From contig NZ_VLLI01000017.1 of the NCBI RefSeq assembly GCF_007830615.1, forward strand, positions 1 through 64,000: DNA of 64,000 nucleotides, read 5' to 3'. Under the pieces are notes generated by a model that was not told the origin of the DNA, searched no databases, and saw only the letters and a list, made by a program, of their open reading frames with translations. Position numbers and translations under genes: made by a program. The first letter of the stretch is position 1. Every line of letters starts with the position of its first letter. Origin of the DNA: Mucilaginibacter frigoritolerans. Lineage in GTDB: Bacteria; Bacteroidota; Bacteroidia; Sphingobacteriales; Sphingobacteriaceae. Shown here one piece after another: positions 55,669 through 64,000 of this stretch.

Positions 55669-58128
55669 ATGAAATATTTCCTGATCACCTTATTATTTAC
55701 AGCTTTTCTGATTCCTGCATTCGGCCAGGTATCGGGGATATTAATTGATACAGCCAATCGTCCTGTTGCATTTGCTACAGTTAGTTTAATGAAAAGTAAT
55801 ATCCAGGTCAGTACCTTGTTAAGCGATGAAAAAGGAGCATTTCAATTGGATGGTGTTATATCCGGGAATTATCAATTAAAGGTATCTATGGTTGGCTATC
55901 AAACATGGCTCTCATCCATTATTGAAGTGAGCGCAATGCAGCGGAAAATTGACTTGGGACGTATCGTTTTAAAAGAAAATAAACAGCAATTGGGAGAAGT
56001 GGTGATCCGTGCAAACAAACCTGCAGTTGAACAACAGGCTGGCGGCCTTACGGTAAATGTTCAAAATAGCATTTTAACTAAAGGCAGCTCTGCTTTGCAA
56101 GTGTTGCAGCAATCGCCGGGAGTAGTGTTAAATCCTTCTAATAACACGATAGCTTTAAATGGAAAGCCGGGCGTAAATGTGATGATTGATGGCAAATTAC
56201 TTCGTTTATCTCCTGATCAGTTAGTGAGCATGCTCAGTGGGATGAGTGCAGATAATATTGAAAAAATTGAACTGCTGAATACGCCACCCGCTAATTATGA
56301 TGCTGAAGGCAATGCAGGTTTGATTAACATAGTTACCAAAAAAAATAAAAGAAAGGGAACAAACGGCTCTTTAACAGCTACGGCGGGATATGGTGTGGGC
56401 GAAAAAGCTTCGGCTGCTGTAAGTGTTAATCATAATAGCGGAAATATTAACTGGTATAGTAATTATTCGTATCAGCACGACCGGAGTTATGATAAGATAT
56501 TTGCCGATGGTACTGAAAATGTAGGCGTTGTAGGAGGCCCTGTAACTTTTAATTATACGGGTTTAGGTAAACCACTCACCAATGATGAAAGTGCAAGCGG
56601 AGGTGTAGATATACATCTTAACCCGAAAACTACTGTTGGTGGTAACTTTTATTATTCATTTGGGCAATATGATCAAATAGATAATAATTACGGTTTTTAT
56701 GCATTGAAGCCCGATTCGGTATTAGTGTTTAATTCTCATATTACAGGCATCAATCACGCAAATAACCTGATGAGTAGTTTGTACTGGGAAAGAACTATCA
56801 GTAAAACAGAAAAGATCAGGGCTGATGCAGATTACCTCGCATATCATACCAACATAACAAATAATGTACAAAGCAGCTTTCTCAATAATCAGGGAAAAAC
56901 AGCAGGAGCGGGCGATAGTTTATATTCACCCTTACAAAGAAGCCTTGCAAATACTTTAATACAAGTTGGTGTTGCTAAAGTAGATTACTCCGGGCAGCTT
57001 AATGCCAAATGGAAAATAGAAAGCGGTATAAAAGGAACGTATACGCATACTTCAAGCAGTTCGGGCATTGAAAACCTGGTGGATGGGCAATGGATAGCCA
57101 ACAGCGTTGGACTTGACGGGGATTTGGCTTATAACGAAACGATAGGTGCGGTTTATGCCATGTTAACAGCCCAGTTAGATACGGCAACCAACCTGGTAAT
57201 TGGTGGCCGGTACGAGTATTCGCGAAATGTTACGGAGCCAGGTACAAGTGCCCTTTATGCTATTGACCGAAAGTTGGGCATGCTTTTTCCTGATATTGTT
57301 TTTTCAAAAAAGCTGAGTGCTGATGCCGGGTGGCAGCTATCCTATACCAGCCGCATCAGCAGGCCTTCTTATAATGATCTGGCTGCTTTTGTAACTTATA
57401 ATGACCCGGTATCTGTTTTTACAGGTAACCCCATGTTATTACCAACGGTAAGTCATAATTTGAAGTTCGGTTTTAATAAATCGGGGTACTTATTCTCATT
57501 ATTGGTAAGCAGGGATGATCATCCCATTCTGGAAACACAGATTACTACCGGCAGTACTCCGGGTTTGGTTTACCTGCGGCCTGAGAATGCCGACTGGCAA
57601 AACAGTATAACCTTACAAGCCACCATTCCGGTAAAAATAAGCGATTGGTGGAACATGAGTTATACCATTACCGGCGGCCCTAAACAATATAGGGTAAGTT
57701 ATACACCGCAAGCATTTGAAAAAGCATATTTGAGCGGCACATTTAATTTTACGGAGACATTCAGTTTACCAAAACATTTCTCGGCAGAGCTTTCCGGATA
57801 TTATAATTCACCATCGTATTATGGTAATTTCAGCTCAAATTCAAATAGTATGATTAATTTGGGTTTTAAAAAGGAGCTTGAAAATAATGGAGGAACCTTT
57901 CAATTATCTGTTTCAGACCTCCTTAATGATGCTAACTACCGTAGTAAACTAGGCGAGCTTACCAGGGATGCTTTTTCTTCCAGTGCAAGTGTAGGATATT
58001 TGGCTGAAACCAGTCGCGTTCCTGTATTTAAACTTACCTATTACCGGTCATTTGGATCTTCGGCCAGTAAGAAATCCAATAAAACAGGTGAGGGAACAGA
58101 AGAGGAACAACGGCGACTTGGGAATTAA
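55669..58128 (+). CDS. TonB-dependent receptor, outer-membrane beta-barrel family
   Basis: The 819-residue protein has a signal peptide (MKYFLITLLFTAFLIPAFGQ), a carboxypeptidase-regulatory-like domain (VSGILIDTANRPVAFATVSL, about 21-105), a plug (LGEVVIRANKPAVEQQAGGL; TPPANYDAEGNAGLINIVTK) and a beta-barrel (PF14905-type), ending in a charged Ser/Lys/Glu tail in place of a final strand. It is not of the SusC class: it is shorter and has no SusD partner. It is divergent from the LytS gene across 193 bp and may be its target. Substrate unknown. Confidence 0.9.
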   Translation: MKYFLITLLFTAFLIPAFGQVSGILIDTANRPVAFATVSLMKSNIQVSTLLSDEKGAFQLDGVISGNYQLKVSMVGYQTWLSSIIEVSAMQRKIDLGRIVLKENKQQLGEVVIRANKPAVEQQAGGLTVNVQNSILTKGSSALQVLQQSPGVVLNPSNNTIALNGKPGVNVMIDGKLLRLSPDQLVSMLSGMSADNIEKIELLNTPPANYDAEGNAGLINIVTKKNKRKGTNGSLTATAGYGVGEKASAAVSVNHNSGNINWYSNYSYQHDRSYDKIFADGTENVGVVGGPVTFNYTGLGKPLTNDESASGGVDIHLNPKTTVGGNFYYSFGQYDQIDNNYGFYALKPDSVLVFNSHITGINHANNLMSSLYWERTISKTEKIRADADYLAYHTNITNNVQSSFLNNQGKTAGAGDSLYSPLQRSLANTLIQVGVAKVDYSGQLNAKWKIESGIKGTYTHTSSSSGIENLVDGQWIANSVGLDGDLAYNETIGAVYAMLTAQLDTATNLVIGGRYEYSRNVTEPGTSALYAIDRKLGMLFPDIVFSKKLSADAGWQLSYTSRISRPSYNDLAAFVTYNDPVSVFTGNPMLLPTVSHNLKFGFNKSGYLFSLLVSRDDHPILETQITTGSTPGLVYLRPENADWQNSITLQATIPVKISDWWNMSYTITGGPKQYRVSYTPQAFEKAYLSGTFNFTETFSLPKHFSAELSGYYNSPSYYGNFSSNSNSMINLGFKKELENNGGTFQLSVSDLLNDANYRSKLGELTRDAFSSSASVGYLAETSRVPVFKLTYYRSFGSSASKKSNKTGEGTEEEQRRLGN

Positions 58129-58192
58129 TATTCCAGAGTGCTAAATAAAATCACGAAAACTTTTTAGGTGATGCTTTGTTGAGTGCTATACT

Positions 58193-58212
58193 GATTATAG
58201 ATAGCTATAATC
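58193..58212. promoter_or_regulatory. inverted repeat just upstream of the OmpA-like gene
   Basis: GATTATAG, ATAG spacer, CTATAATC: perfect 8-base arms, 24 bases before the ATG at 58237. It may be an operator or a weak leader hairpin. Confidence 0.35.
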
Positions 58213-58236
58213 AATTCATTTACAAATTTCACTACA

Positions 58237-59118
58237 ATGAAGATTAAAGTAATTTTGCCCGTACTACTGCTTTTGGCAGTTGCATTTCAAAGCTGTGTAA
58301 GTAATAAAAAATATGCTGCACTGCAATCAGATTATAACAAATCAATTGATACTAACCGTAACCTGAAACAAAGCTGGCAGGTTACCCAGCAGGAGCTGGC
58401 GGTATCAAATAACCAGGTAAAAAGCCTTCAGGATCAAATTGCCCAGGCGCAAAACAATTCACTTGCTTTACAGGATGCGCTAAACAAATGTTTGGCCGGT
58501 AATAACCAGGGAAATGTAAATATCTCTAAACTGGTTGATGAGATCAATGCATCAAATAAATACATACAGCACCTGGTGAACCTGAAAAATACCAGCGATT
58601 CACTGAATATGGTATTAACCACCAACCTAACCCGTTCTTTAACTCCTGATGAGGTACAGGGTGTTGATGTTAAAGTATTGAAAGGGGTGGTTTACATATC
58701 ACTTGCCGATAATATGCTATATAAATCAGGCAGCTATGCTATTTCTGACAAGGCAGGCGCCACGCTGGCTAAAATTGCCAAGATCATTAATGATTACTCA
58801 AGCTATGATGTGCTGATTGAAGGTAATACAGATAATGTACCTATCTCTCAAACCAATATCCGTAATAATTGGGATTTAAGTACTTTGAGAGCATCCTCAG
58901 TAGTACAGGCATTGCAAAATAATTATGGCGTTGATCCTAAGCGATTAACTGCCGGTGGCCGCGGAGAATATAACCCGATAGCTGATAACAGTACTGATGC
59001 CGGAAAATCTCAAAACAGGCGTACACAAATTATTATTACACCAAAATTGGATCAGTTTATGGCCCTTATTGGCAAAACACCGGAAACAACGACACCACCT
59101 GCCGCGGATCAGAAATAA
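58237..59118 (+). CDS. OmpA-family peptidoglycan-associated lipoprotein
   Basis: The 293-residue protein has a lipoprotein signal with lipobox Cys20 (PVLLLLAVAFQSC), a coiled coil (about 25-90, VTQQELAVSNNQVKSLQDQI) and an OmpA C-terminal domain (about 145-275: DVLIEGNTDNVPI, then LSTLRASSVVQALQNNYGVD and GGRGEYNPIADNSTDAGKSQ with NRRTQIII). The Asp and Arg that bind diaminopimelate in the peptidoglycan stem are in the last block. It likely tethers the outer membrane to the cell wall. Confidence 0.93.
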   Translation: MKIKVILPVLLLLAVAFQSCVSNKKYAALQSDYNKSIDTNRNLKQSWQVTQQELAVSNNQVKSLQDQIAQAQNNSLALQDALNKCLAGNNQGNVNISKLVDEINASNKYIQHLVNLKNTSDSLNMVLTTNLTRSLTPDEVQGVDVKVLKGVVYISLADNMLYKSGSYAISDKAGATLAKIAKIINDYSSYDVLIEGNTDNVPISQTNIRNNWDLSTLRASSVVQALQNNYGVDPKRLTAGGRGEYNPIADNSTDAGKSQNRRTQIIITPKLDQFMALIGKTPETTTPPAADQK

Positions 59119-59137
59119 AAAATAAAAAAGTGAATGG

Positions 59138-59168
59138 ACGCTCTTCGGGAAACTGAGGGGCGTTTTTT
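59138..59168 (+). terminator. intrinsic terminator after the OmpA-like gene
   Basis: ACGCTC and GGGGCGT flank a short loop in a GC-rich stem with one or two mismatches, followed by TTTTTT. Confidence 0.65.
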
Positions 59169-59337
59169 ATTAATAGATACTGGCAATATATTGGCTATTT
59201 AATATATTTACCACGATAATAAATCAAATAAACCAATTTGTAATAGCTTATAAATCTTTATTTAATATTAACAATAATTGAAATTATCCGTATGAAATAT
59301 ATCATACTGTTAATGATAGATCATTTTAGTTAATATA

Positions 59338-59370
59338 TTGTCATTATTGGCCAATGGTTTGTTATATTTG
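59338..59370 (+). promoter_or_regulatory. Bacteroidota-type promoter for the HAD gene
   Basis: TTG at 59338-59340 (-33) and TATATTTG at 59363-59370 (-7, exact consensus) are separated by 22 bases. The ATG is 50 bases downstream at 59420. Spacing and motifs agree with the sigma-ABfr type. Confidence 0.55.
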
Positions 59371-59419
59371 GGTAAATGGCAAACAAAGCCAAATTTAGTA
59401 TTTACTAAAAAACTGTTTT

Positions 59420-60235
59420 ATGAAACATGGACTTTTGATTGATATGGACGGTGTAATTTATAGCGGTGAAAATTTGATACAAGGCGCCGATAAATTTATA
59501 GCCAGTCTGCTTAAAAATAATATACCTTTTACATTTATGACCAATAACAGCCAGCGTACGCGTTTGGAAGCGGTGAGGAAATTAAAAAGGCTTGGTATTA
59601 ATGTTACCGAAGATCACGTATATACCAGTGCAATGGCAACCGGAAAGTTTTTGGGCGACCAGGGCCCCGGTAGTACTGCTTATGTTTTAGGCGAAGGTGG
59701 TTTATTGACCAGCTTGCACGAAAATGGTATTACCCTGGTTGATACAGATCCTGAATTTGTTGTTTTGGGTGAAGGTAGAAACTTTACGCTGGAAATGGTT
59801 CAACGGGCGGTTGATATGATTTTAGGCGGTGCCAAATTTATTACTACTAACAGGGACCCTTCGCCGAAGAAACCCGGATGGAATAACCTGGGGATTGCGG
59901 CAACTACTGCCATGATTGAAGAGGCCACCGGACGCAAAGCCTTTGTAACAGGGAAACCAAGCCCGGTAATGATGCGCTCGGCACGCAAATACCTTGGTCT
60001 GGAAACCGCAGAGACTACCGTTGTTGGAGATACAATGGAAACCGATATACAAGGTGGTGTGCAAATGGGCTATAAAACCATTTTAGTACTGTCGGGTATT
60101 GCCCGTAAGGAGGATTTAAGCCATTATGCTTTTAAACCTGATCTGGTGGTTAGTTCGGTGGAAGAGATTGCATTTCCGTTAAAGTGGTGGGAAAAGGTTA
60201 AGGCTGAGCCTGAGGTTATAGATTCAAAGGCTTAA
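59420..60235 (+). CDS. HAD-IIA phosphatase (NagD-like)
   Basis: The 271-residue protein has the HAD motifs of the class IIA subfamily: DMDGVIY (nucleophile Asp8 and Asp10), PFTFMTNNSQRTRLEAVRKL (motif II Thr and the class II cap link), KPSPVMMRSARKYLGL (motif III Lys) and VVGDTMETDIQGGVQMGYKT (motif IV). These enzymes dephosphorylate small phosphorylated sugars or nucleotides; the substrate here is unknown. A YdeI-like small protein follows 17 bp later. Confidence 0.93.
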   Translation: MKHGLLIDMDGVIYSGENLIQGADKFIASLLKNNIPFTFMTNNSQRTRLEAVRKLKRLGINVTEDHVYTSAMATGKFLGDQGPGSTAYVLGEGGLLTSLHENGITLVDTDPEFVVLGEGRNFTLEMVQRAVDMILGGAKFITTNRDPSPKKPGWNNLGIAATTAMIEEATGRKAFVTGKPSPVMMRSARKYLGLETAETTVVGDTMETDIQGGVQMGYKTILVLSGIARKEDLSHYAFKPDLVVSSVEEIAFPLKWWEKVKAEPEVIDSKA

Positions 60236-60252
60236 GTTGAAATTATATTATT

Positions 60253-60474
60253 ATGCTTAAAAAAGGTGAACATATTGAAGGCACACCAGCCGAATTGCAG
60301 ATGTTGCTTGATAAAGATGCAGAAGCGAATAAATTTTTTGAAAGCTTATCAAAATCATACAAGCAAGGTTATTGCGATTGGGTAGGATCTGCCAAACAAG
60401 AAGAAACCCGTAAGGTTAGGGCCGATAAAGCGCTGATAATGCTGCAGAATAAGCAAAAGACGCTAAAAACGTAA
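60253..60474 (+). CDS. YdeI/OmpD-associated-like small protein
   Basis: The 73-residue protein has the short helical motif FFESLSKSYKQGYCDWVGSA followed by KQEETRKVRADKALIMLQN, shared by the YdeI/OmpD-associated (OmdA) C-terminal family, where it is often part of a larger protein. Here it stands alone, downstream of the HAD gene on the same transcript. The function is not known. Confidence 0.8.
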   Translation: MLKKGEHIEGTPAELQMLLDKDAEANKFFESLSKSYKQGYCDWVGSAKQEETRKVRADKALIMLQNKQKTLKT

Positions 60475-60489
60475 TTAGTTTTTTATTAT

Positions 60490-60532
60490 AGGGTAAAGCG
60501 TTCCATTTCTTATAATGGAATGCTTTACCCTA
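60490..60532. terminator. bidirectional terminator between the YdeI-like and AraC-permease genes
   Basis: AGGGTAAAGCGTTCCATT, loop TCTTAT, and AATGGAATGCTTTACCCT make an 18-bp stem with one G-T pair. It lies between convergent genes and can stop both. Confidence 0.8.
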
Positions 60533-60592
60533 TTTAGTTAAACCTCAGATCTCACGATTGCGGAACTAAATTCTTTCCGCAAATCATATAAA

Positions 60593-63500
60593 TCATTCAC
60601 TTCTCAAACTCTTCACCGGGTTAGTCAATGCAGCTTTTATGGCCTGGAAACTGATGGTTAACAGGGTGATGATGATAGCTACAATGCCCGAAGCAATGAA
60701 CACCCATATGCCGATGCTGACGCGGTATGTGTACTTTTGGAGCCAATTATGCAGGTAATAGAATGCCACCGGTGAGGCAATAACGCAGCTGATGATAACC
60801 AGCACTATAAAATCGCCCGAGAGCAGCAGCCAAACCTGCGCTATTGAAGCGCCAAGCACCTTGCGGATACCAATCTCCTTGGTTCGCTGCTCGGCAACGT
60901 AAGCGGCCAGCCCGAACAGCCCAAGGCAGGATATAAATATGGCCAGACCCGCGAATACGCCCGCAAGCTTGCCCACCAGCACCTCCAGGTTAAACTTATG
61001 CTCGTACTCATCGTTCACGAACTTGTATTGATAGGGGTAAGCAGGGTTATACTTTTCAAACACCTTGCCGATCTTATCTATCGCAGTATGCATATTAACG
61101 TTTTTCGCCAGCCGGTACGTCACTACAAACCCAAAGGGGTTATGCCCGAATACAGCAGGCTCCACCGGGCTATAAGGAGAATCCATCAACGCGTCTTTTA
61201 CAACGCCGATAATCCTTACCGGTTTTGTGTTTAAATTGATGGTTATCAGCTGATTAACCGGGTTTCTCAACCCTATACGCTTAACCATCGCTTCATTTAC
61301 TATCACATTCAGCGTGTCGCTTTTCCAGTCGCCCGTGAAATTGTGCCCAGCGGTAAAGGTCATCCCCAAAGTCTTAAAATAGTCCTCAGATATCCATATC
61401 GCGCCGATGTTCACATTTTCGTCACCTGCAATTTTGCCCGGCCATTTCTCCAGAGAAAAATGACTGTACACCTGCGTAGCCGGGGAGGTTGATGAGGCCA
61501 CGCTCTCCACTAGTCCTGAAGATAGTAGGTCGTTTTTCAAGGCTTCATATTGTTGGGAAAGATCGCTATTCATGTCGGTCATCACCAGTCTGTCTGCGCT
61601 GTAACCAGTCGGCCGGTTTTTTACGTATTGAATCTGCTGGTAAACGATAACGGTACTGATGATCAATGCAATGGAACAGGTAAACTGCACCACTACCAGT
61701 ACCTTTCTTGGTATTGATGCCCAGCGCCCCATCTGAATGCTTCCCTTCAGCACCTTAACCGCATTGAAAGATGACAGGTAAAATGCAGGCCGACTGCCTG
61801 CTATTAAACCGGTAAACAGCACAAACACGATCATGATACCCCAGAAGCCGATATTGTTATATGGAATTTGGACATAGGCACCCGTCAGTGTATTGAATGC
61901 AGGCAAAGCTAGCATCACCAGCAGCAAGCTCAGCAGAAACGATATAAAAGTTATCAGTATGGATTCCATCAAAAACTGGAAAACCAAATCCATCCGCGCC
62001 GAGCCGATGGCCTTGCGCACGCCAACTTCCCTCGCCCGCTTCTCAGACCTGGCCGTTGAAAGATTCATGAAATTGATACAGGCGATGGCCAGTACCAGCA
62101 TACCAATGATGCTAAACAGACGTACATACTCCACAAAGCCACCAGCCGGTTTACCGTTCTTGAAATCAGTGATCAGATGCCAGTCTTTTAAAGGATGCAG
62201 GATCACCTCTGGTTTTGAAGGTCGCATCTCGGGGCTTCTTTTGTTGACGATATCCCTGATCTTCGGTTCGAGCTGCTTGTAGGTTACCCCCGGCTCCAGT
62301 GCTACGTACGCTGAAAATGAATTGTAGGTCCACTTGGTGCGGCCTTCTTTGATCCAGCCCTGGGTGGCTTCGGTGTAAGCAAAAGGTACAAGGTAGTTGA
62401 ATTGCAGCGTGGCATTTGTCGGAATATCCCTGATAACGCCTGTTACTGTCATGTTCTGCGCATTATCAAAGCGGATGGATTTCCCCATCGGATCAGCATC
62501 TCCAAACAATGCTTTGGCAGTCGATTCGGTTATGACTATCGAATAAATATCCTTTAGGGCTGAATTACCGTTGCCTTTAACAAACGGATATTGAAATATC
62601 TTAAAGAAATCCGCACCGACTGATCCTCCGCCCAGGTATAGCTTTTTATCGCCTACCAACAAGCCGTGGTTCGCTTTACCTACGGCATCAGCTTCAGCCA
62701 CATATTTTATCCCCGGTATTTCTTTGCGCAGAACATCGGTCAGTGGTAGGGCAATGGATGTCTGGGTACTTGTGCCGTTGTGCTGGCTGGTAAGGTTCAT
62801 CTCCACCTGGTACAATTGCTGGTAACCGGGCAGGAAGCGGTCATAAGAATATTGGTTAACTACCCACAGCCCTATGAGCAGCGCCACCGCCATACCGGCG
62901 GCCAGGCCTGCAATATTCAGGGCGCTGTAAACTTTGTTGTGCAGCGTGTTGCGCCACGCCATCTTCAAATAATTACGAAACATATAATTGCGATTTAATT
63001 GTTCATAAGACCATACGGGTATGGCTTTGTGACTCGAAATTATCGCTTCGGAACGGAAATCAGGTTCCAAATCATGATTTGGTCGCTCTTTTTTAAGTCC
63101 GCCCTTATATTGAGCAGGGCTTTTCCCTGTAACTTGTTTAAAGGCGCGGTTAAAAGTAGTTTTTGAGTTAAATCCGCAATCGTACGCAATACCCAAAAGT
63201 GTTATCCGGTCATATACAGGGTCCTTCATTTTCCGGGTAATGTCCTGTATCCGGAATTCATTAACAAAGTCGTTGAAGTTTTTTCGCAGGCCGGTATTGA
63301 TGATCCTCGACAATTCATGGATAGAGATACCAAGCTCTTTGGCCAACGAATTAAGGCTCAGATCCTCATTGAGGTAAAACCTGTTCGCCTTCATTTGGTG
63401 CCGCAGCCAGTATCCTCTTTGTATCAATTTATCTTTTGACGATGGGCTTAGGCGCAAAAAACTTTTCCCGGCTGTTTTATAAAGATTTTGCCGGGCAGGG

Positions 63501-63994
63501 TTTTTAACCAGCTGTGCACAGCGATATAAATAAGCGGCAACAGAGATAAAGGCCAGCAATTGCAATACCGGCTGCCATTGTTTATAGGCCAAGGTATTGT
63601 ACGTAGCAGTGCTGGTATGTACGCTCTGTACGACAGTTAGCACATGCAGACCCAGTTCCAGCAAAACCGGGCTGAAATGTAGCAAATCCTTGCGGGTGAA
63701 TTTTTGCTCCGGCCGTACTATGCTATGCACATAAAAAAATAACAGCGGACCGAGTGAAAGCAGGAACTGTAATGGCATCCAACTCCATAGCGGAAAATAG
63801 TTTCCTAACCGGATACTTATACAAACAGTCTTGGTCAACCACAATGTCATAACGGCCAGGGTAAGGCTAAGCAAGCGGTTTGAATCCCCGGAGGCCTTTT
63901 TGAGCCACAGCTGTATGCTGAATGTCAGCCCAACGAGTATCGATGCGAATAACGCAATGTCATATAGGCCGATATGGAATGAATATTGTTTCAA
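60593..63994 (-). CDS. AraC-type membrane regulator fused to a MacB/FtsX-type permease
   Basis: The frame (TTG at 63994; the true start could lie beyond the window edge) encodes 1133 residues. About 1-185 hold five or six membrane spans (IALFASILVGLTFSIQLWL onward). About 205-295 is an AraC-type DNA-binding domain (LSLNSLAKELGISIHELSRI; GIAYDCGFNSKTTFNRAFKQ followed by VTGKSPAQYK). From about 340 it is an FtsX/MacB permease: MAWRNTLHNKVYSALNIAGL, a MacB-type periplasmic core, ARSEKRAREVGVRKAIGSAR and, in a second half, AEQRTKEIGIRKVLGASIAQ with spans to the end. Both halves look complete, so this is a natural fusion and not a read error. It may sense through the permease part and act on DNA directly. 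No ATPase subunit gene is present in the window. Confidence 0.85.
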   Translation of the reverse strand: MKQYSFHIGLYDIALFASILVGLTFSIQLWLKKASGDSNRLLSLTLAVMTLWLTKTVCISIRLGNYFPLWSWMPLQFLLSLGPLLFFYVHSIVRPEQKFTRKDLLHFSPVLLELGLHVLTVVQSVHTSTATYNTLAYKQWQPVLQLLAFISVAAYLYRCAQLVKNPARQNLYKTAGKSFLRLSPSSKDKLIQRGYWLRHQMKANRFYLNEDLSLNSLAKELGISIHELSRIINTGLRKNFNDFVNEFRIQDITRKMKDPVYDRITLLGIAYDCGFNSKTTFNRAFKQVTGKSPAQYKGGLKKERPNHDLEPDFRSEAIISSHKAIPVWSYEQLNRNYMFRNYLKMAWRNTLHNKVYSALNIAGLAAGMAVALLIGLWVVNQYSYDRFLPGYQQLYQVEMNLTSQHNGTSTQTSIALPLTDVLRKEIPGIKYVAEADAVGKANHGLLVGDKKLYLGGGSVGADFFKIFQYPFVKGNGNSALKDIYSIVITESTAKALFGDADPMGKSIRFDNAQNMTVTGVIRDIPTNATLQFNYLVPFAYTEATQGWIKEGRTKWTYNSFSAYVALEPGVTYKQLEPKIRDIVNKRSPEMRPSKPEVILHPLKDWHLITDFKNGKPAGGFVEYVRLFSIIGMLVLAIACINFMNLSTARSEKRAREVGVRKAIGSARMDLVFQFLMESILITFISFLLSLLLVMLALPAFNTLTGAYVQIPYNNIGFWGIMIVFVLFTGLIAGSRPAFYLSSFNAVKVLKGSIQMGRWASIPRKVLVVVQFTCSIALIISTVIVYQQIQYVKNRPTGYSADRLVMTDMNSDLSQQYEALKNDLLSSGLVESVASSTSPATQVYSHFSLEKWPGKIAGDENVNIGAIWISEDYFKTLGMTFTAGHNFTGDWKSDTLNVIVNEAMVKRIGLRNPVNQLITINLNTKPVRIIGVVKDALMDSPYSPVEPAVFGHNPFGFVVTYRLAKNVNMHTAIDKIGKVFEKYNPAYPYQYKFVNDEYEHKFNLEVLVGKLAGVFAGLAIFISCLGLFGLAAYVAEQRTKEIGIRKVLGASIAQVWLLLSGDFIVLVIISCVIASPVAFYYLHNWLQKYTYRVSIGIWVFIASGIVAIIITLLTISFQAIKAALTNPVKSLRSE

Positions 63995-64000
63995 GTAAGT

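Overview
The window looks like a chromosomal segment of a Bacteroidota bacterium, most likely a Sphingobacteriaceae member close to Mucilaginibacter or Pedobacter. The reasons are a SusC/SusD pair, a type IX secretion cargo with a gliding-motility C-terminal domain next to a PorP/SprF-like gene, LytS/LytTR regulators, a MoxR/DUF58/BatA cluster, TAnnTTTG-type -7 promoter elements and few Shine-Dalgarno sequences. No rRNA, tRNA or CRISPR was found. All family assignments come from reading motifs; no database search was run.

Region 1 (1-5.1 kb) is a decayed accessory island. An IS1182-like element cuts a small unknown gene. A TPR-GreAB-C-PIN gene of conflict-system type is split by one in-frame TAA. 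A convergent phosphoribosyltransferase gene carries a frameshift just before its PRPP loop. About 0.8 kb without genes follows, holding an orphan TetR-like palindrome.

Region 2 (5.9-14.8 kb) is the most striking part. It is one tight operon of a transmembrane Ser/Thr kinase, a FhaA-like protein, an unlisted 32-residue membrane microprotein, a transmembrane PP2C phosphatase, a 1379-residue fusion of a SEDS (RodA/FtsW) glycosyltransferase with a class B penicillin-binding protein, and an FHA protein. It ends in the first 23 codons of a second kinase. The gene set mirrors the actinobacterial fhaA-fhaB-pstP-rodA-pbpA-pknA-pknB locus, but rodA and pbpA are one polypeptide. I infer a phospho-regulated peptidoglycan synthase.

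Region 3 (14.8-21.3 kb) has a YD-repeat-like secreted protein and an orphan SusC/SusD pair. Region 4 (21.3-35.8 kb) is a divergent cluster: DUF4159, TldD and TldE/PmbA leftward; MoxR, DUF58, BatA-like, DUF4175-like, a membrane protein, TldD and TldE rightward. The TldD-TldE pair is thus duplicated around a MoxR core, and both TldD copies carry Tat-like signals while the TldE copies have none.

Region 5 (36-53.4 kb) has an MFS transporter, then a 14.5-kb gene for a 4837-residue surface protein with 19 tandem repeats of about 177 residues, and its PorP/SprF-like partner. Region 6 (53.5-64 kb) holds a LytTR response regulator and LytS-type kinase, a TonB-dependent receptor, an OmpA-like lipoprotein, a NagD-like HAD phosphatase with a YdeI-like small protein, and an AraC-type regulator fused to a MacB/FtsX-type permease that runs to the window edge.
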